64,000 bases of DNA from Halalkalicoccus jeotgali B3 (GCF_000196895.1 NC_014297.1:2742468-2806467), one strand, 5' to 3'. Positions 8,527 through 18,032 are shown, counted from the stretch's first letter. The notes: generated by a model from the sequence alone, not told the origin. A program made the numbers and translations.

Positions 8527-8946
8527 TCAGCGTTCGCCGGCGACCCAGCGATCCGAGAAGGCACTCGAACAGCCACACCGGGCGTAGGCGTGGATCACGT
8601 CGCCCTCGGCGTAGATGCCCCCGACCTCCTCGTTTCGCTCCTCGGCGAACGCGAAGACGTATCGTACGTCCTCGGCGTCACAGGCCGGACAGATCCCTCC
8701 GGCAAGGTCGGCGTCGATATCGCCCTCCTCGTCCATCGCCTCCTTCGCGAAGGCCATCGCGTCCGTGCCCGCGACCGTCGAGAAGGCGTTGCGCCCGCTC
8801 TCGCCGGGGACGACCAGCACGATCCCGTCCTCTGTCTCCTCACCGTAGTCGGCGAGTTTGCCCAAGTCGTCGACGACGCGTTCGTCGAGGTAGATGGCCA
8901 CGTCCTCGGGGCGCTCGCCCGCGAGGAACTCGGCGAGACGGCTCAT
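8527..8946 (-). CDS. conserved haloarchaeal protein with zinc-ribbon-like cysteines (DUF5807-like)
   Basis: A small acidic protein of 139 residues beginning SRLAEFLAGERPEDVAIYLD, which I remember as DUF5807 (name unverified). The C-terminal half has CPAC and, about 35 residues later, CGC, giving a possible four-Cys zinc ribbon. Its ATG overlaps the stop of the upstream gene (ATGA), so it is the third gene of the S6e operon. That setting hints at a translation-related or ribosome-associated role, but there is no direct evidence. Confidence 0.75.
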   Translation of the reverse strand: MSRLAEFLAGERPEDVAIYLDERVVDDLGKLADYGEETEDGIVLVVPGESGRNAFSTVAGTDAMAFAKEAMDEEGDIDADLAGGICPACDAEDVRYVFAFAEERNEEVGGIYAEGDVIHAYARCGCSSAFSDRWVAGER

Positions 8947-9365
8947 CGCTCCTCCAGCTCCCGGGCGATGTTCGCGAGGCTCGCTTTGGGTTTCTCGACG
9001 GCCTCGTAGACGACCTCCGTACCGGGCTCGCGAAGCCCGTAGGCGAACTCGGGTTCGATCACGTCCACCAACACCGAGCTTCCGACCGGGCGTTCCGCCG
9101 CGTCGAGCCACTCGTCGAGACGGTTCGTCCCCGACCCCTCGCGGGCCATATCGGGGGTGTCGTAGGCCCCGCTGAGGTGCGGGCCGTCGGCGAACCCGCC
9201 CTCGACGCGCGCGTGGTAGGTCGTCCCATCGATCACCAGCCGGACGACCTCGCCCTCGGGCAGCGAGTCCTCGCGGAGGTCGACCCGTTTCCGGCGCGCG
9301 CCGTGGCGCGCGACCGTCGCCCGCAGCGTCTCGACTGCCGGGTTCTCGCTCGAGATTCGATCCAT
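8943..9365 (-). CDS. conserved haloarchaeal protein (DUF7112-like)
   Basis: A 140-residue protein starting MDRISSENPAVETLRATVAR, with a beta-rich middle (VVRLVIDGTTYHARVEGGF) and a C-terminal helix. It is recalled as DUF7112, a haloarchaeal family of unknown function; the name is unverified. The ATG at 9365 lies 10 bases after the S6e stop, and its own stop overlaps the next start, so the three genes form a tight operon. No catalytic motif was recognised. Confidence 0.72.
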   Translation of the reverse strand: MDRISSENPAVETLRATVARHGARRKRVDLREDSLPEGEVVRLVIDGTTYHARVEGGFADGPHLSGAYDTPDMAREGSGTNRLDEWLDAAERPVGSSVLVDVIEPEFAYGLREPGTEVVYEAVEKPKASLANIARELEER

Positions 9366-9375
9366 GAAAAGGGGG

Positions 9376-9795
9376 TTACTCGTCGTCGGCGTCTTCGTCC
9401 TCGCCGTCCTCACCGCCCTCTCCCAGTAGCTCCTCGACGCTCTCGTCGCCGTAGGCTGCGATCTTGGCGTTGATCTGGACGACCTCCTCGCTGATCTCGC
9501 GACCCCGAACGGTCACGCGCTTTCGCTCGCCGTCGCGCTGGGGGCGATAGCCCGTCCCGCCGGTCAAAAGCACCTGCTTCAGGTTCGGTCCCGCGACATC
9601 GTCCCGGAGCGGACGACCCGCCGTATCGGAGCCGCCGGTGAGTTCGAGCGAGTACCCCGAGAGTCCAACGGCGGTCCCGTCGACCTCCTCGCCGAGGTCC
9701 CGACCGAGGAACCGGTTCGCGTCCTGTCCGTCCACGTCGCGCTGGTAGGTCGTCCCCGCCTCGGGATCCGAGACGACGACCTTGAAGTCTGCCAT
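9376..9795 (-). CDS. rps6e: 30S ribosomal protein S6e
   Basis: A 139-residue protein opening with [20 protein letters not shown] and containing [19 protein letters not shown] and [24 protein letters not shown], the conserved core of archaeal S6e. The last 25 residues are an acidic D/E/G tail, usual in halophiles. The family is a small-subunit protein restricted to archaea and eukaryotes. It leads an operon with two conserved haloarchaeal genes downstream. The ATG at 9795 gives the family N-terminus. Confidence 0.95.
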   Translation of the reverse strand: MADFKVVVSDPEAGTTYQRDVDGQDANRFLGRDLGEEVDGTAVGLSGYSLELTGGSDTAGRPLRDDVAGPNLKQVLLTGGTGYRPQRDGERKRVTVRGREISEEVVQINAKIAAYGDESVEELLGEGGEDGEDEDADDE

Positions 9796-9906
9796 GCGCG
9801 AAATCAGACGGGCGCGGGTAAAAAGGGTGTTGAACCGGCCTCGTCCCCAGAGAGAAGGTCTCGCGTATCGACGGGCACAAACCGCCCGGTCCCCGAGGAA
9901 GAGCAA

Positions 9907-11169
9907 ATGGACATCGAGTTCCTCGGCGGTGCCGGGGAGATCGGCCGCAGTGCGATCCTCCTCGGTGGCGACGACGGAACGCTGTTGCTCGATTTCGGGA
10001 TGAGCACCGACAACCCCCCGCGCCTGCCGCTTGATTGTGACCCCGACGCGGTCGTCGTCTCCCACGGTCACCTCGACCACGCCGGGGCGCTGCCCGCGTT
10101 ACTCTCGGGCGATGCGCGCCCGTCGGTCCACTGGACGGCCCCCACCCGGGAGCTCGCGACGACGCTCGCGCGCGATACGCTGAAACTCCACGGAGGGTCC
10201 TACCGGTGTCCGTTCACCCGGACGGACCTCGCGCGGCTCACACAGGTTTCGGAGACCCACGAGTACGGCGAGCCATTCTCGGCCGCCGGTTTCGAGGTCA
10301 CGCTGTTGGCTGCGGGCCACATCCCAGGGAGCGCACACGTCCTGATCGAAGACGGCGACACCCGTCTGCTCTACAGTGGCGACTTCCATACGGACTCACA
10401 GCGGCTAGTGTCGAAAACCACCGCACGCCCCGACGCGGACCTCGTGATCTGTGAGAGTACCTACTCGGACGTGACCCACGAGCCCCGCGACGAGGTCGAG
10501 CGGCGGTTCGCCGAAAGCGTGCGAACGACCCTCTGGGAGGGCGGGACGGTCGTCGTTCCGGCGTTCGCGATCGGACGCACCCAGGAGATGCTGCTGATCT
10601 GTGCGGAGTACGACATCCCCTGTTACGTCGACGGAATGGGCAAGGAGGTGACGCGGATGCTGCGGCGCCACCCGGAGTTCGTCCGCGATCCCGAGGCCTT
10701 CGATCGAGCAGTCTCACACGCGCGGTTCGTCACGGGCCAGGACGGGCAGCGAAAACGGATCGCGAGACAGAACGCGGCGATCGTCACCACCAGCGGGATG
10801 CTCTCCGGTGGCCCTGCTATGACGTACATTCCCGAGATCCGGGGAAACCCCACCAACAAGGTCGCGATGACGGGCTATCAGGTCGAGGGCACGCCCGGAC
10901 GCGAGCTACTGGAGACCGGAAGCGCGGAGATAGATGGGAGAGTAATGCCGGTCGCCGCGCGAATCGAGTCGTATGACTTTTCGGCCCACGCCGACCGCGA
11001 GGGGGTACTGGAGTTCCTCGCGGCCTACGAGAACACCCCGATACTGGTGAACCACGGCGACAGATGTGGGGCGTTCGCGGCCGAACTCCGCGAGAAGGGC
11101 TACGAGGCCAGCGCACCGGAGCGCGGCGAGACGATCACAGTACCGTCGTCCACGCGAGCACGGCGATGA
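9907..11169 (+). CDS. beta-CASP metallo-beta-lactamase RNase (archaeal RNase J/CPSF-like)
   Basis: The 420-residue protein has an MBL core with [12 protein letters not shown] (HxHxDH, about residues 58-69), [10 protein letters not shown] and YSGDFHTDS (metal ligands). The beta-CASP insert shows [16 protein letters not shown] and [10 protein letters not shown], and the C-terminal FSAHADREG and NHGD motifs follow. There are no N-terminal KH domains, so it is of the short aRNase J/CPSF2-like kind rather than aCPSF1. The family degrades or processes RNA from the 5' end or endonucleolytically in the cytoplasm. Its 3' end overlaps the small convergent membrane protein gene. Confidence 0.88.
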   Translation: MDIEFLGGAGEIGRSAILLGGDDGTLLLDFGMSTDNPPRLPLDCDPDAVVVSHGHLDHAGALPALLSGDARPSVHWTAPTRELATTLARDTLKLHGGSYRCPFTRTDLARLTQVSETHEYGEPFSAAGFEVTLLAAGHIPGSAHVLIEDGDTRLLYSGDFHTDSQRLVSKTTARPDADLVICESTYSDVTHEPRDEVERRFAESVRTTLWEGGTVVVPAFAIGRTQEMLLICAEYDIPCYVDGMGKEVTRMLRRHPEFVRDPEAFDRAVSHARFVTGQDGQRKRIARQNAAIVTTSGMLSGGPAMTYIPEIRGNPTNKVAMTGYQVEGTPGRELLETGSAEIDGRVMPVAARIESYDFSAHADREGVLEFLAAYENTPILVNHGDRCGAFAAELREKGYEASAPERGETITVPSSTRARR

Positions 11170-11317
11170 ACAGGCCGATCACGAGCGCCGAGAGGACGTC
11201 GAGCGCAAAGCCACTCTCCCCGCGAAGGTCCCGCGTCGTGACGGCGAGCGCGAGCAGTCCGCCGACGGTCACCAGCAACACGAGCCCGACGTAGACGTAG
11301 TACTGAAGCGCGGCCAT
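11135..11317 (-). CDS. small membrane protein, two predicted helices
   Basis: A 60-residue protein with two hydrophobic segments, YVYVGLVLLVTVGGLLALAV (about residues 7-26) and a second near residues 38-58, separated by a short charged loop. It overlaps the 3' end of the beta-CASP gene by 35 bases in convergent orientation. The amino-acid composition is clearly membrane-like rather than that of an antisense shadow. Function is unknown. Confidence 0.6.
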   Translation of the reverse strand: MAALQYYVYVGLVLLVTVGGLLALAVTTRDLRGESGFALDVLSALVIGLFIAVLAWTTVL

Positions 11318-11424
11318 GGTCGCGCTAGCGTGACACTTCCACTAAGCGCTTCCGGAGACGAGAACGCAGGACGGCCTCGTGCGTGGTCGACACCGTAATG
11401 CGTCCCCGTCGGCAACTCCGAGCC

Positions 11425-11823
11425 ATGCGAATCGAGCTTCGAGTGTGCAGACACTGTTTCGAGGGCGAGCACGGCAACCCCCAGAAGACGGCCGTCACGC
11501 GCGATATGGTCGAGTGTGCAAAACAGGTCAGGGAGTACAAGGACCTCATCGGGCTCGAGGGGCTCTACATCACGATGGTCGAGGAGGGCGACACCGGGGG
11601 TGCAGAGGCGCTGTCGGTCATCGTCGCGAGCATCGACGGCAATCGGGTGAACCTCGCGGATACCCAGCTCGTGATGGAGGACGCAGAGGGCAACATGCTC
11701 GTTTACCCCGAACCGACCGACATCCTCGAGGTACTGACGCGCAATCTCGATCAGATCGACGGCCAGACGAGAAACGACGTGACGGTCGAACTCTCCGAGG
11801 AGGCGACGGATCTGGTCGGCTAG
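11425..11823 (+). CDS. conserved hypothetical protein with N-terminal CxxC
   Basis: The 132-residue protein has CRHC near residues 6-9, so it may bind a metal or be redox-active, and otherwise looks like a mixed alpha/beta soluble domain. The start at 11425 is preferred over the in-frame ATG at 11398 because it begins a compact beta-strand (MRIELRVC). It precedes the DUF4112 gene on the same strand. No family was recognised. Confidence 0.65.
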   Translation: MRIELRVCRHCFEGEHGNPQKTAVTRDMVECAKQVREYKDLIGLEGLYITMVEEGDTGGAEALSVIVASIDGNRVNLADTQLVMEDAEGNMLVYPEPTDILEVLTRNLDQIDGQTRNDVTVELSEEATDLVG

Positions 11824-11878
11824 GCCGGCTTGCGAACGCGTGGGGAGGGCCTTTACCCGCGCCGTATATAGGAGGGGT

Positions 11879-12331
11879 ATGGAAAACGACCCTGGCGACG
11901 GAGACGACCGAATCGATGGGGAGGACGACTGGAGCGAGGATGGAGTCGACGGGGCCGACGACTTCGAGTGGACGCTCGAGGACCTCCCGCTGTCGGGGGA
12001 TCTCGAGGCGACGCTCGAACGCATCGAGTTCGTCGGCGACCTGCTCGACGAGGCGATCACGATCCCGGGGACGGACTACCGCATCGGGCTCGATCCCCTG
12101 CTGGGGATCATCCCCGTGGGCGGTGACGCCGTCGCGACGGTGATCTCGCTGTACATTATCGGGGAGGCCGCCCGCATCGGCGTCTCGAAATCGACGCTCG
12201 CGCTCATGATCGGGCTGGTCCTTACGGACGCCGTCATCGGCTCGATCCCGGTGCTCGGAACGCTGTTCGACGCGGTCTGGAAGGCGAACAAGTGGAACGT
12301 CTCGCTGCTCAAACGCGAAATCGACGTGTAG
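11879..12331 (+). CDS. DUF4112 membrane protein
   Basis: The 150-residue protein has a disordered acidic N-terminus (about residues 1-35) followed by the DUF4112 core. The core includes PGTDYRIGLDPLLGIIPVGGD, a hydrophobic segment, and IGSIPVLGTLFDAVWKANKWN, with two membrane-embedded stretches. The paired (I/L)xPxxG turns are the recognisable signature of this broadly distributed family. No biochemical function is established. The gene lies convergent to the formate dehydrogenase operon. Confidence 0.82.
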   Translation: MENDPGDGDDRIDGEDDWSEDGVDGADDFEWTLEDLPLSGDLEATLERIEFVGDLLDEAITIPGTDYRIGLDPLLGIIPVGGDAVATVISLYIIGEAARIGVSKSTLALMIGLVLTDAVIGSIPVLGTLFDAVWKANKWNVSLLKREIDV

Positions 12332-12443
12332 GGACGACCGACAATCGGATCGTCGCCGTCGAACGAGACCGTCACGAGTCGCTACCGCGGGTGAGAACGC
12401 TCGGTAAGCGACTAAAGCGTTGGACCGCCCCGACAGTGGACGG

Positions 12444-13442
12444 CTAGTCGTCGGTGCCGCCGTCCGTCGCGGTCGTGGTGCTTCGGTCCTCCTGGCGGCG
12501 CTGGCGCATGTAGCGTGCCCGAAGCACGTTACCGTACATCGAGAGGAACAGCCCGATAAAGAGGACGAGGACGCCGATGTTGACGCCGACGGTCCGGAGC
12601 AGACTGCCCTCGCCGAACACCAGCGTCTCGCTGATGGGATAGCCCCCGTAGTCCATGCTCGTGATCAGGATGCTGACGACCCCGATGATCGTCAGCACGC
12701 CCATCACGTTGGTCACCCAGCCCCAACTGGGCTTCAGTCGGAGGCGTTCGATACCCGTCGCCGAGCCGGCTTCGGCCTCACCGTGGTACTCGGGGGTGTC
12801 CGATTTGGGGAGGAACGCCTTCATCTCGACCGGGTAAAAGGCGGGATGAAAGCCGTGTTCGAAGGTGTGAAACATGATCCCCATCACCATGATCACGCCC
12901 AACGACCCGTGGAACGCGACGAAGGCGATGACGACCGACTGGGTGTTGTAGAAGTCGATCAGCATCGTCTTCTGCCAGATGAGGAGTCCGGAGATCATCA
13001 ACAACAGCAACTCGACGGTGAAGATGGCGATGACACCCTTGCCGACGTAAGAGAGCAGCGGGATCTCGTCGGCCGAGTAGCCAGCGAACTGCCGGGCGTT
13101 GGGATGGCGTTCCTCGGCCAGTCCGGCGGCGAACTTCAGGTCCTGAACGAACGCGGCGATGTCGCCGGGGGTTGGCAACACCTCGGTGAGGCTGACCGAG
13201 CCCCCGGCCCGAAGGACCATGTAGAACACCCAGAAGGCCGTCAGGAAGATCAGCGCGAACCCGGCGATGCGGTGGACCGCAAGCACGCCGGTGTTCCCGC
13301 CCATGAGCTCGACGAGCCACCAGAGTTCGGCGTTGAACGCGACGGCATACCCCGTAAAGAACAACAGGAACACCGTCAACGCGAGCAGCGAGTGAAACAC
13401 CGTCGTCACGCGGGAGAACTTCCCGTGGTCGAGGTTGGTCAC
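12444..13442 (-). CDS. formate dehydrogenase cytochrome b-type membrane subunit
   Basis: A 332-residue integral membrane protein that begins near HGKFSRVTTVFHSLLALTVFLLFF and has several hydrophobic helices with histidines suitable for b-haem ligation (for example VFHSL, VHRIAG, FHGSLG, FHTFEHGF). This resembles FdnI/FdoI gamma subunits, which take electrons from the Fe-S subunit into the quinone pool, but it is longer than the usual 210-220 residues. It is the last gene of the fdh operon and overlaps the previous gene by four bases. The call rests strongly on the operon context. Confidence 0.8.
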   Translation of the reverse strand: MTNLDHGKFSRVTTVFHSLLALTVFLLFFTGYAVAFNAELWWLVELMGGNTGVLAVHRIAGFALIFLTAFWVFYMVLRAGGSVSLTEVLPTPGDIAAFVQDLKFAAGLAEERHPNARQFAGYSADEIPLLSYVGKGVIAIFTVELLLLMISGLLIWQKTMLIDFYNTQSVVIAFVAFHGSLGVIMVMGIMFHTFEHGFHPAFYPVEMKAFLPKSDTPEYHGEAEAGSATGIERLRLKPSWGWVTNVMGVLTIIGVVSILITSMDYGGYPISETLVFGEGSLLRTVGVNIGVLVLFIGLFLSMYGNVLRARYMRQRRQEDRSTTTATDGGTDD

Positions 13443-13882
13443 TCCTTTTCACCTCCGTCGGTCGCGACGGCGTCGCTCCGACGGGGCGCGTCGGGTGCGC
13501 GCATCCGCGCGCCGAGCCGTCGGAAGGCGATCCAGTGGATGAAGATCATCACGAGGATGAACACGCCCATGAGCACGTCCGCGAGGTGGACGAGCGTGAT
13601 CAACCAGTCGAGGATCGGCTCCGTGTTACCCTGGATCCACCCCGTTCCGACCCCGCCGCCCTCGACGGTCGGGCGCACGCGCTGGAGCGCCTCGAACTGG
13701 ATCGCCCGGACGCCGACCAGCCAGACCGACCCGACCGCCAGCGCCAGTGCGAGCACGGCGCTGGTCCAGAAGGCGGTCCGATCGGAGAGCCCGCGGTTCC
13801 CGCCGTCGGACTCATCGTGACCGTCGGCCGCGTCGTGATTGGGGGCGTCGTCCCCGCCGATCTCGGGGTCCGTGTCGCTCAT
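13439..13882 (-). CDS. small membrane subunit in the formate dehydrogenase operon
   Basis: The 147-residue protein has an acidic, disordered first 35 residues, then two hydrophobic helices (about residues 38-58 and 93-115, the latter containing LADVLMGVFILVMIFIHWI) and a basic C-terminus. Four-base overlaps with both neighbours (ATGA) show that it is an integral part of the fdh operon. No named family was recognised. It probably helps anchor or assemble the complex, or acts as a further quinone-site subunit; this is inferred from position only. Confidence 0.72.
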   Translation of the reverse strand: MSDTDPEIGGDDAPNHDAADGHDESDGGNRGLSDRTAFWTSAVLALALAVGSVWLVGVRAIQFEALQRVRPTVEGGGVGTGWIQGNTEPILDWLITLVHLADVLMGVFILVMIFIHWIAFRRLGARMRAPDAPRRSDAVATDGGEKE

Positions 13883-14553
13883 CGGTCGAACATCTCCGCG
13901 TCGTCGCCGAAGATGATCTCCATGGCGGTGTCGTTGAAGAACGCTCCGCTGTCGCGTTTCTCGAGTTCGTCGGCGATCTCGCCCGACGAGCCCACGAGGA
14001 TGGCGTCGGTCGCACACTCCTCGGCGCAGGCGGGGCCCTTTCCGACGTCCTGGCGCTCCTCACAGCCCGTACACTTGTCCATGGTACCGCCCGAGCCGAC
14101 GACCGCGGTCAGCCCCTCGTTCGATTCGGGGAACTGGGGGGCTCCGAACGGACACGCCGAGAGGCAGTACTGACAGCCGATACAGAGGTCGTCGACGACC
14201 TCGACGAAGCCGTTGTCCTTCTTTTGAAGGGCGTTGGTCGGACAGACCGACACGCAGGGGGCGTTCTCGCAGTGATAACACTGCATCGGGAGGCTCGTCT
14301 CGCCGGGGCTCATCCCCTCCTCGATGGCGCTGACCTGCTGGCTGTTGAACCCGCTCTCGCCCTCGACGCCCTCGAGCATCGTCGTGATGTCGATGCGCTG
14401 GTCGTCGACCGGGACGTCCCAGGTACGCTTGCAGGCGACCACGCAGCCGCCACAGTCGATACACGCCTCGACGTCGGGGAAGATCCGCATCCCCTCGCCG
14501 GTGCTCATGACGCCCTGTCCGAGTCGCTCTTGGGCCGATTCGTTCGCTGACAT
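13879..14553 (-). CDS. formate dehydrogenase iron-sulfur (beta) subunit, four [4Fe-4S] clusters
   Basis: The 224-residue protein has four cysteine groups in order: CIDCGGCVVACKRTWDVP, CYHCENAPCVSVCPTNAL, CIGCQYCLSACPFGAP and CTGCEERQDVGKGPACAEEC. This is the FdnH/DmsB/NrfC electron-transfer layout with four [4Fe-4S] clusters. It carries electrons from the molybdopterin subunit to the membrane subunits. No C-terminal membrane anchor is seen, which fits the presence of separate membrane proteins downstream. Its ATG is 1 base after the stop of the catalytic subunit gene. Confidence 0.92.
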   Translation of the reverse strand: MSANESAQERLGQGVMSTGEGMRIFPDVEACIDCGGCVVACKRTWDVPVDDQRIDITTMLEGVEGESGFNSQQVSAIEEGMSPGETSLPMQCYHCENAPCVSVCPTNALQKKDNGFVEVVDDLCIGCQYCLSACPFGAPQFPESNEGLTAVVGSGGTMDKCTGCEERQDVGKGPACAEECATDAILVGSSGEIADELEKRDSGAFFNDTAMEIIFGDDAEMFDR

Positions 14554-14554
14554 T

Positions 14555-17500
14555 CTAGTCGTCCCCCGTCTGTGGTTGCATGCTCTGATTTCTGACGTCC
14601 CACTCGTAGGAGTCGCCGATGCCGGCCTCCTCTTGTGGGTAGTCGATGAACTCCATGTTCAGTTCCTCGATGCGCTGTTCGGTCGCCTTCTCGACCCGGA
14701 CGAGCCCCGCCTTCGTCTCCTGCATCTGCGTTTCGGCGTCGAACCCGCTGGAGGTGATGAAGTTCGCGCTGTCGCCGATCGCGAGCGGCTTCGACCCGTC
14801 GGGGTAGTTGTCGCTCATGTTCTGGCCGTGTGCGACCCCGCCCCAGTGGTACGGCAGGAAGATCTCGTTGCCGCCCTGCGGGCGGTAGGTCACCTTCGCC
14901 TTGACTAAGATCGAGCCCTTGTCATTGTCCGCGGAGGTGATGATGACGTGGTCCTCGCCGCCGACCAGATCGAGGTCCTCGGCCATGTCGGGATGGATCT
15001 CCGCGTACATGTGGGGCTGGAGGTCGGCGGTGTACTGGTTGTTTCGCGTCTCGGCGCCCCCGCCCTGGTGTTCGACCTGTCGCCCCGAGGTGAGGATGAC
15101 GTCCATCCCCTGATCGTAGGCACGCTGAGTCGCCTCCTGCTGGGTCGTCGCGTTGTTCTGATCGAGCCGGAAGAAGTTGGTCTGTTGGCCGTTTGCGGGC
15201 CACTGTTCGGCCAGATCCGGTCGCGGGCTCTGGATCGGCTCGCGGTGTTTCGGGACCGTGTCGATGAAGTTCCAGACGACCGCCCGTGCCCGGCCACGTC
15301 CCGTCGGCGGGTCGGGCTGGGGGTTGTCGTACTGCTCGTAGAACGCCAGATCGTGCTGGTGGCCCCGCTGTTCGTTCAGCGCGGCCGCACAGTCGTAGAT
15401 CGAGACGTCCTCGCGAAGCGCGTACTCCATCGGGATCGTCATCGAGGAGGCCTCTGCCGGGTCCTCGGGAAGCGTCGTCGTAAAGCCCGGATACTGGGGG
15501 ACCCCGATGACCTCGCCGTCGAACCACTCGGGCTGGTAGGACTCGCGAAGCATGTCCAGTCCCGCCTCGCCCTCCTGCTCGTAGGTCTCGGCGAGCGGGT
15601 ACTCCTTGTCGACGCCCGTCGCCTCCCACTCCTCGGGCGTCGGGGCGTCGGCGCCCCAGTTCGCGCGGAAGTCGTGACCGCCCTCGGCCGGAGGGAGGTC
15701 GTCGCGCCAGATGATCGGCGTCCCGGGGTGGCCCTCGCCCCAGCAGGGCCACGGCAGCCCCCAGAACTCGCCGCTGACCGGCAGACCCTCGCTGTCGGCC
15801 CGCAGCGTCTCGGTGCTGAAGGCGTCGTCGTGGTCCTTCTGGCGCTGGAGGCGTTCGGGACTCTGCTGGTAGCCGACCGTCCGAACGCCGAGGTTGATCT
15901 CCCGCAGCGCGTCCTCGTAGGTACTCTTGCCGTTGTAGAGTTCGGGGCCGCTCCCCCAGTCGAAGTGCTCGCCGAACCCGAAGCGGTCGGCCAGTTCCTG
16001 CATGATCTGCAGGTCGGGTTTGGAGGCGTGGGCCGGCGAGGAGACGGGTTCGCTCCACTGGACCGAGCGATGGGAGTTGGTCACCGAGCGGTGGTGCTCG
16101 TACTGGCTGGCCGCCGGGAGCAACAGGACGTTGTCGGCCTCGGCGTCCGCGAGCGTGCCGGCGACCGCGGGGAAGACGTCGACGACCACCAGCAGGTCCA
16201 GCGCCTCCATCGCCTTTTTCATCTTGTCCATCTCGGTGATGGAGTTGGCCGAATGCCCCCAGAAGAAAGCCATCTTCAGCGGGTCGGGCTGATAGAGGTT
16301 CGATTCGTGGAGGCGGTCCTCCTGTTGGAGCGCGGCCTCGTACCAGCGGGCGACCGACAGGCCGTCCTGGAGCATCATCGTCCGCGGGTCGACCTGTCGC
16401 TGGGAGCCATCATCCCCGGAGCCGTCTCCTCCGGAGCCGCCGCCCTCGGTGCTGCCGTCCCCGCCCGATCCCCCTTGGGCGGCGGGATCGCCCGTCTGGG
16501 AGTCGGCCTCGGTCGGGGACTGGGAGTTCGGACCCGCGCCGGTGTCCTCGGCCTGGGAGACGTCCTCGGAGGCGTCGCTCCGTTCGGTTTCCGCCGACTG
16601 GAGCTCCCCGGCGGCGGGCGGGCCGCCCCCGCCCGCCGAGAGCTGCTGCCAGATATCGTTGGGCATCAGCGCGAAGCGGTCGTGGAGGTCCCAGAAGTCC
16701 GTCGAGCCGCTCGTCCACGGGCTCTGATCCCAGACGTTCGTCCAGTGGACCCACGAGCCGGGCGCCGACACGGAGTAGTAGCCCGGCAGGATGGTGCTGT
16801 CGACACCCAGGTCGGTCGCGCCCTGGACGTTGGCGTGTCCGCGCATCACCTGCAGGCCGCCGCCACTGCGGGCGGCGCTGCCCGAGGCCAGCGAGTGCAG
16901 CGCGTACGACCGGATGTTCTGGGTGCCGTTGTTGTGCTGGGTGCCGCCCATCGCCCACTCGATCTGGATGTTCGGCTTGTTCTCGATGATCAGATCGCCG
17001 AGTTCTTCGAGTTGCTCGACGTCGATCCAGGTGATGTCGGCGACCGTCTCGAGGTCGTACTGATCGAGTTCGGCCTCGGCGTCGGGCCAGCCGTTGACCC
17101 GCCCCGAGAGCATCTCGTCGTCGAGTTCGCCCTGCTCTCGGAGGTAGTTCATCAGCCCCATCAGCAGGGCCACGTCGGTACCCGGACGCATCCGGTAGTA
17201 GTTATCGGCGTGCGAGGAGGTCTTCGTATACCGGGGGTCGATCGAAACGACGGTCCCGTCCCTCGCTTGGCCCTCGAGGATGTGCTGCATTGCGATCGGG
17301 TGGGACTCGGCGGGGTTCTGCCCGCAGATGATGAGGAGATCGAAGTTCCGGTAGTCGTTGATCGTGTTGGTCATCGCCCCGTAACCCCACGTGTTCGAGA
17401 GGCCAGTGACCGTCGGGGAGTGACAGATCCGCGCCTGGTGGTCGCAGTTGTTCGTCCCCATGAAGGCCGCCAGCTTGCGGAAGGCATAGGCCTCCTCGTT

Positions 17501-17968
17501 GGCGTAGTGGGCGCTTCCCATCATCATGACGCTCTCGGGAGTGTACTCCTCGACGACCTCGGCGTACTGCTCCTCGATGATGTCGTAGGCCTCGCTCCAC
17601 GAGATCGTCTCCCACCCGCCGTCGACCCGGTGCATCGGCCGTTTCAACCGACGATCCGAATGTTCGGTCTCGAGGATCCCCGCGCCCTTCGAACAGAGCG
17701 AGCCGTTGTTGATCGGGTTCTCGTGCCACGGCTCCATGCCGACGAAGGAGTCGCCGTCCTTGACGCCGCGAAAGCCACAGCCGACTGCACAGTAGTTACA
17801 GATCGTCTTGGTCATCTCGCCGTCCGGAGTGGTGCCTTCCCCCTCGTCCTCGCTCTGGGCGAGCGTCTGGCCAGCCGCGCCGCCGCCGAGCGCGACCGCA
17901 CCCGCGAGCGCGCTCGCTTTGAGGAAGGACCGACGGTCCAGATCGAGCGAAACCGGCTCCGTGCTCAT
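14555..17968 (-). CDS. molybdopterin formate dehydrogenase catalytic subunit, Tat-exported, Cys-type
   Basis: A 1137-residue molybdopterin oxidoreductase. The Tat signal DRRSFLKASALAGAVALGGG starts at residue 11, so it is exported. The first [4Fe-4S] site is C57, C60, C64 and C92. The active-site segment GTNNCDHQARICHSPTVTGL places Cys182-His183 where FdnG/FdhF enzymes have Sec-His, so this is a Cys variant. About residues 443-530 form a Gly/Ser/Asp-rich insertion without counterpart in usual enzymes. The C-terminal molybdopterin-dinucleotide domain is present (GRQVEHQG, RNNQYTADLQPHMYAEIHP). It leads the fdh operon and is divergent from the multi-Fe-S gene at 18157. Formate is the likely substrate, judged from the Cys-His site and the subunit set. 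Confidence 0.88.
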   Translation of the reverse strand: MSTEPVSLDLDRRSFLKASALAGAVALGGGAAGQTLAQSEDEGEGTTPDGEMTKTICNYCAVGCGFRGVKDGDSFVGMEPWHENPINNGSLCSKGAGILETEHSDRRLKRPMHRVDGGWETISWSEAYDIIEEQYAEVVEEYTPESVMMMGSAHYANEEAYAFRKLAAFMGTNNCDHQARICHSPTVTGLSNTWGYGAMTNTINDYRNFDLLIICGQNPAESHPIAMQHILEGQARDGTVVSIDPRYTKTSSHADNYYRMRPGTDVALLMGLMNYLREQGELDDEMLSGRVNGWPDAEAELDQYDLETVADITWIDVEQLEELGDLIIENKPNIQIEWAMGGTQHNNGTQNIRSYALHSLASGSAARSGGGLQVMRGHANVQGATDLGVDSTILPGYYSVSAPGSWVHWTNVWDQSPWTSGSTDFWDLHDRFALMPNDIWQQLSAGGGGPPAAGELQSAETERSDASEDVSQAEDTGAGPNSQSPTEADSQTGDPAAQGGSGGDGSTEGGGSGGDGSGDDGSQRQVDPRTMMLQDGLSVARWYEAALQQEDRLHESNLYQPDPLKMAFFWGHSANSITEMDKMKKAMEALDLLVVVDVFPAVAGTLADAEADNVLLLPAASQYEHHRSVTNSHRSVQWSEPVSSPAHASKPDLQIMQELADRFGFGEHFDWGSGPELYNGKSTYEDALREINLGVRTVGYQQSPERLQRQKDHDDAFSTETLRADSEGLPVSGEFWGLPWPCWGEGHPGTPIIWRDDLPPAEGGHDFRANWGADAPTPEEWEATGVDKEYPLAETYEQEGEAGLDMLRESYQPEWFDGEVIGVPQYPGFTTTLPEDPAEASSMTIPMEYALREDVSIYDCAAALNEQRGHQHDLAFYEQYDNPQPDPPTGRGRARAVVWNFIDTVPKHREPIQSPRPDLAEQWPANGQQTNFFRLDQNNATTQQEATQRAYDQGMDVILTSGRQVEHQGGGAETRNNQYTADLQPHMYAEIHPDMAEDLDLVGGEDHVIITSADNDKGSILVKAKVTYRPQGGNEIFLPYHWGGVAHGQNMSDNYPDGSKPLAIGDSANFITSSGFDAETQMQETKAGLVRVEKATEQRIEELNMEFIDYPQEEAGIGDSYEWDVRNQSMQPQTGDD

Positions 17969-18024
17969 CCGCTGGACTCCCCCCGCCCCCAGCGGTCCGT
18001 TGCCCGATGGATCTGATGGACCGT

Positions 18025-18032
18025 GATATATC
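18025..18032 (-). promoter_or_regulatory. probable TATA box of the formate dehydrogenase operon
   Basis: GATATATC, read on the minus strand, is the only AT-rich box in the 188-base divergent spacer close to the catalytic-subunit start. It lies 57 bases upstream of the ATG at 17968, which predicts a leader of roughly 30 bases. Confidence 0.5.

Noticed and set aside
17380-17460. Possible selenocysteine codon in formate dehydrogenase
   Set aside because: The active-site position is an ordinary Cys codon, no in-frame TGA occurs and there is no reason to expect Sec in haloarchaea.
14948-18016. Very long plus-strand open frame (about 1020 codons) opposite the formate dehydrogenase gene
   Set aside because: It is rich in Arg, Val, Leu and Gly and lacks domains. 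It is the antisense shadow that GC-rich haloarchaeal genes routinely produce.
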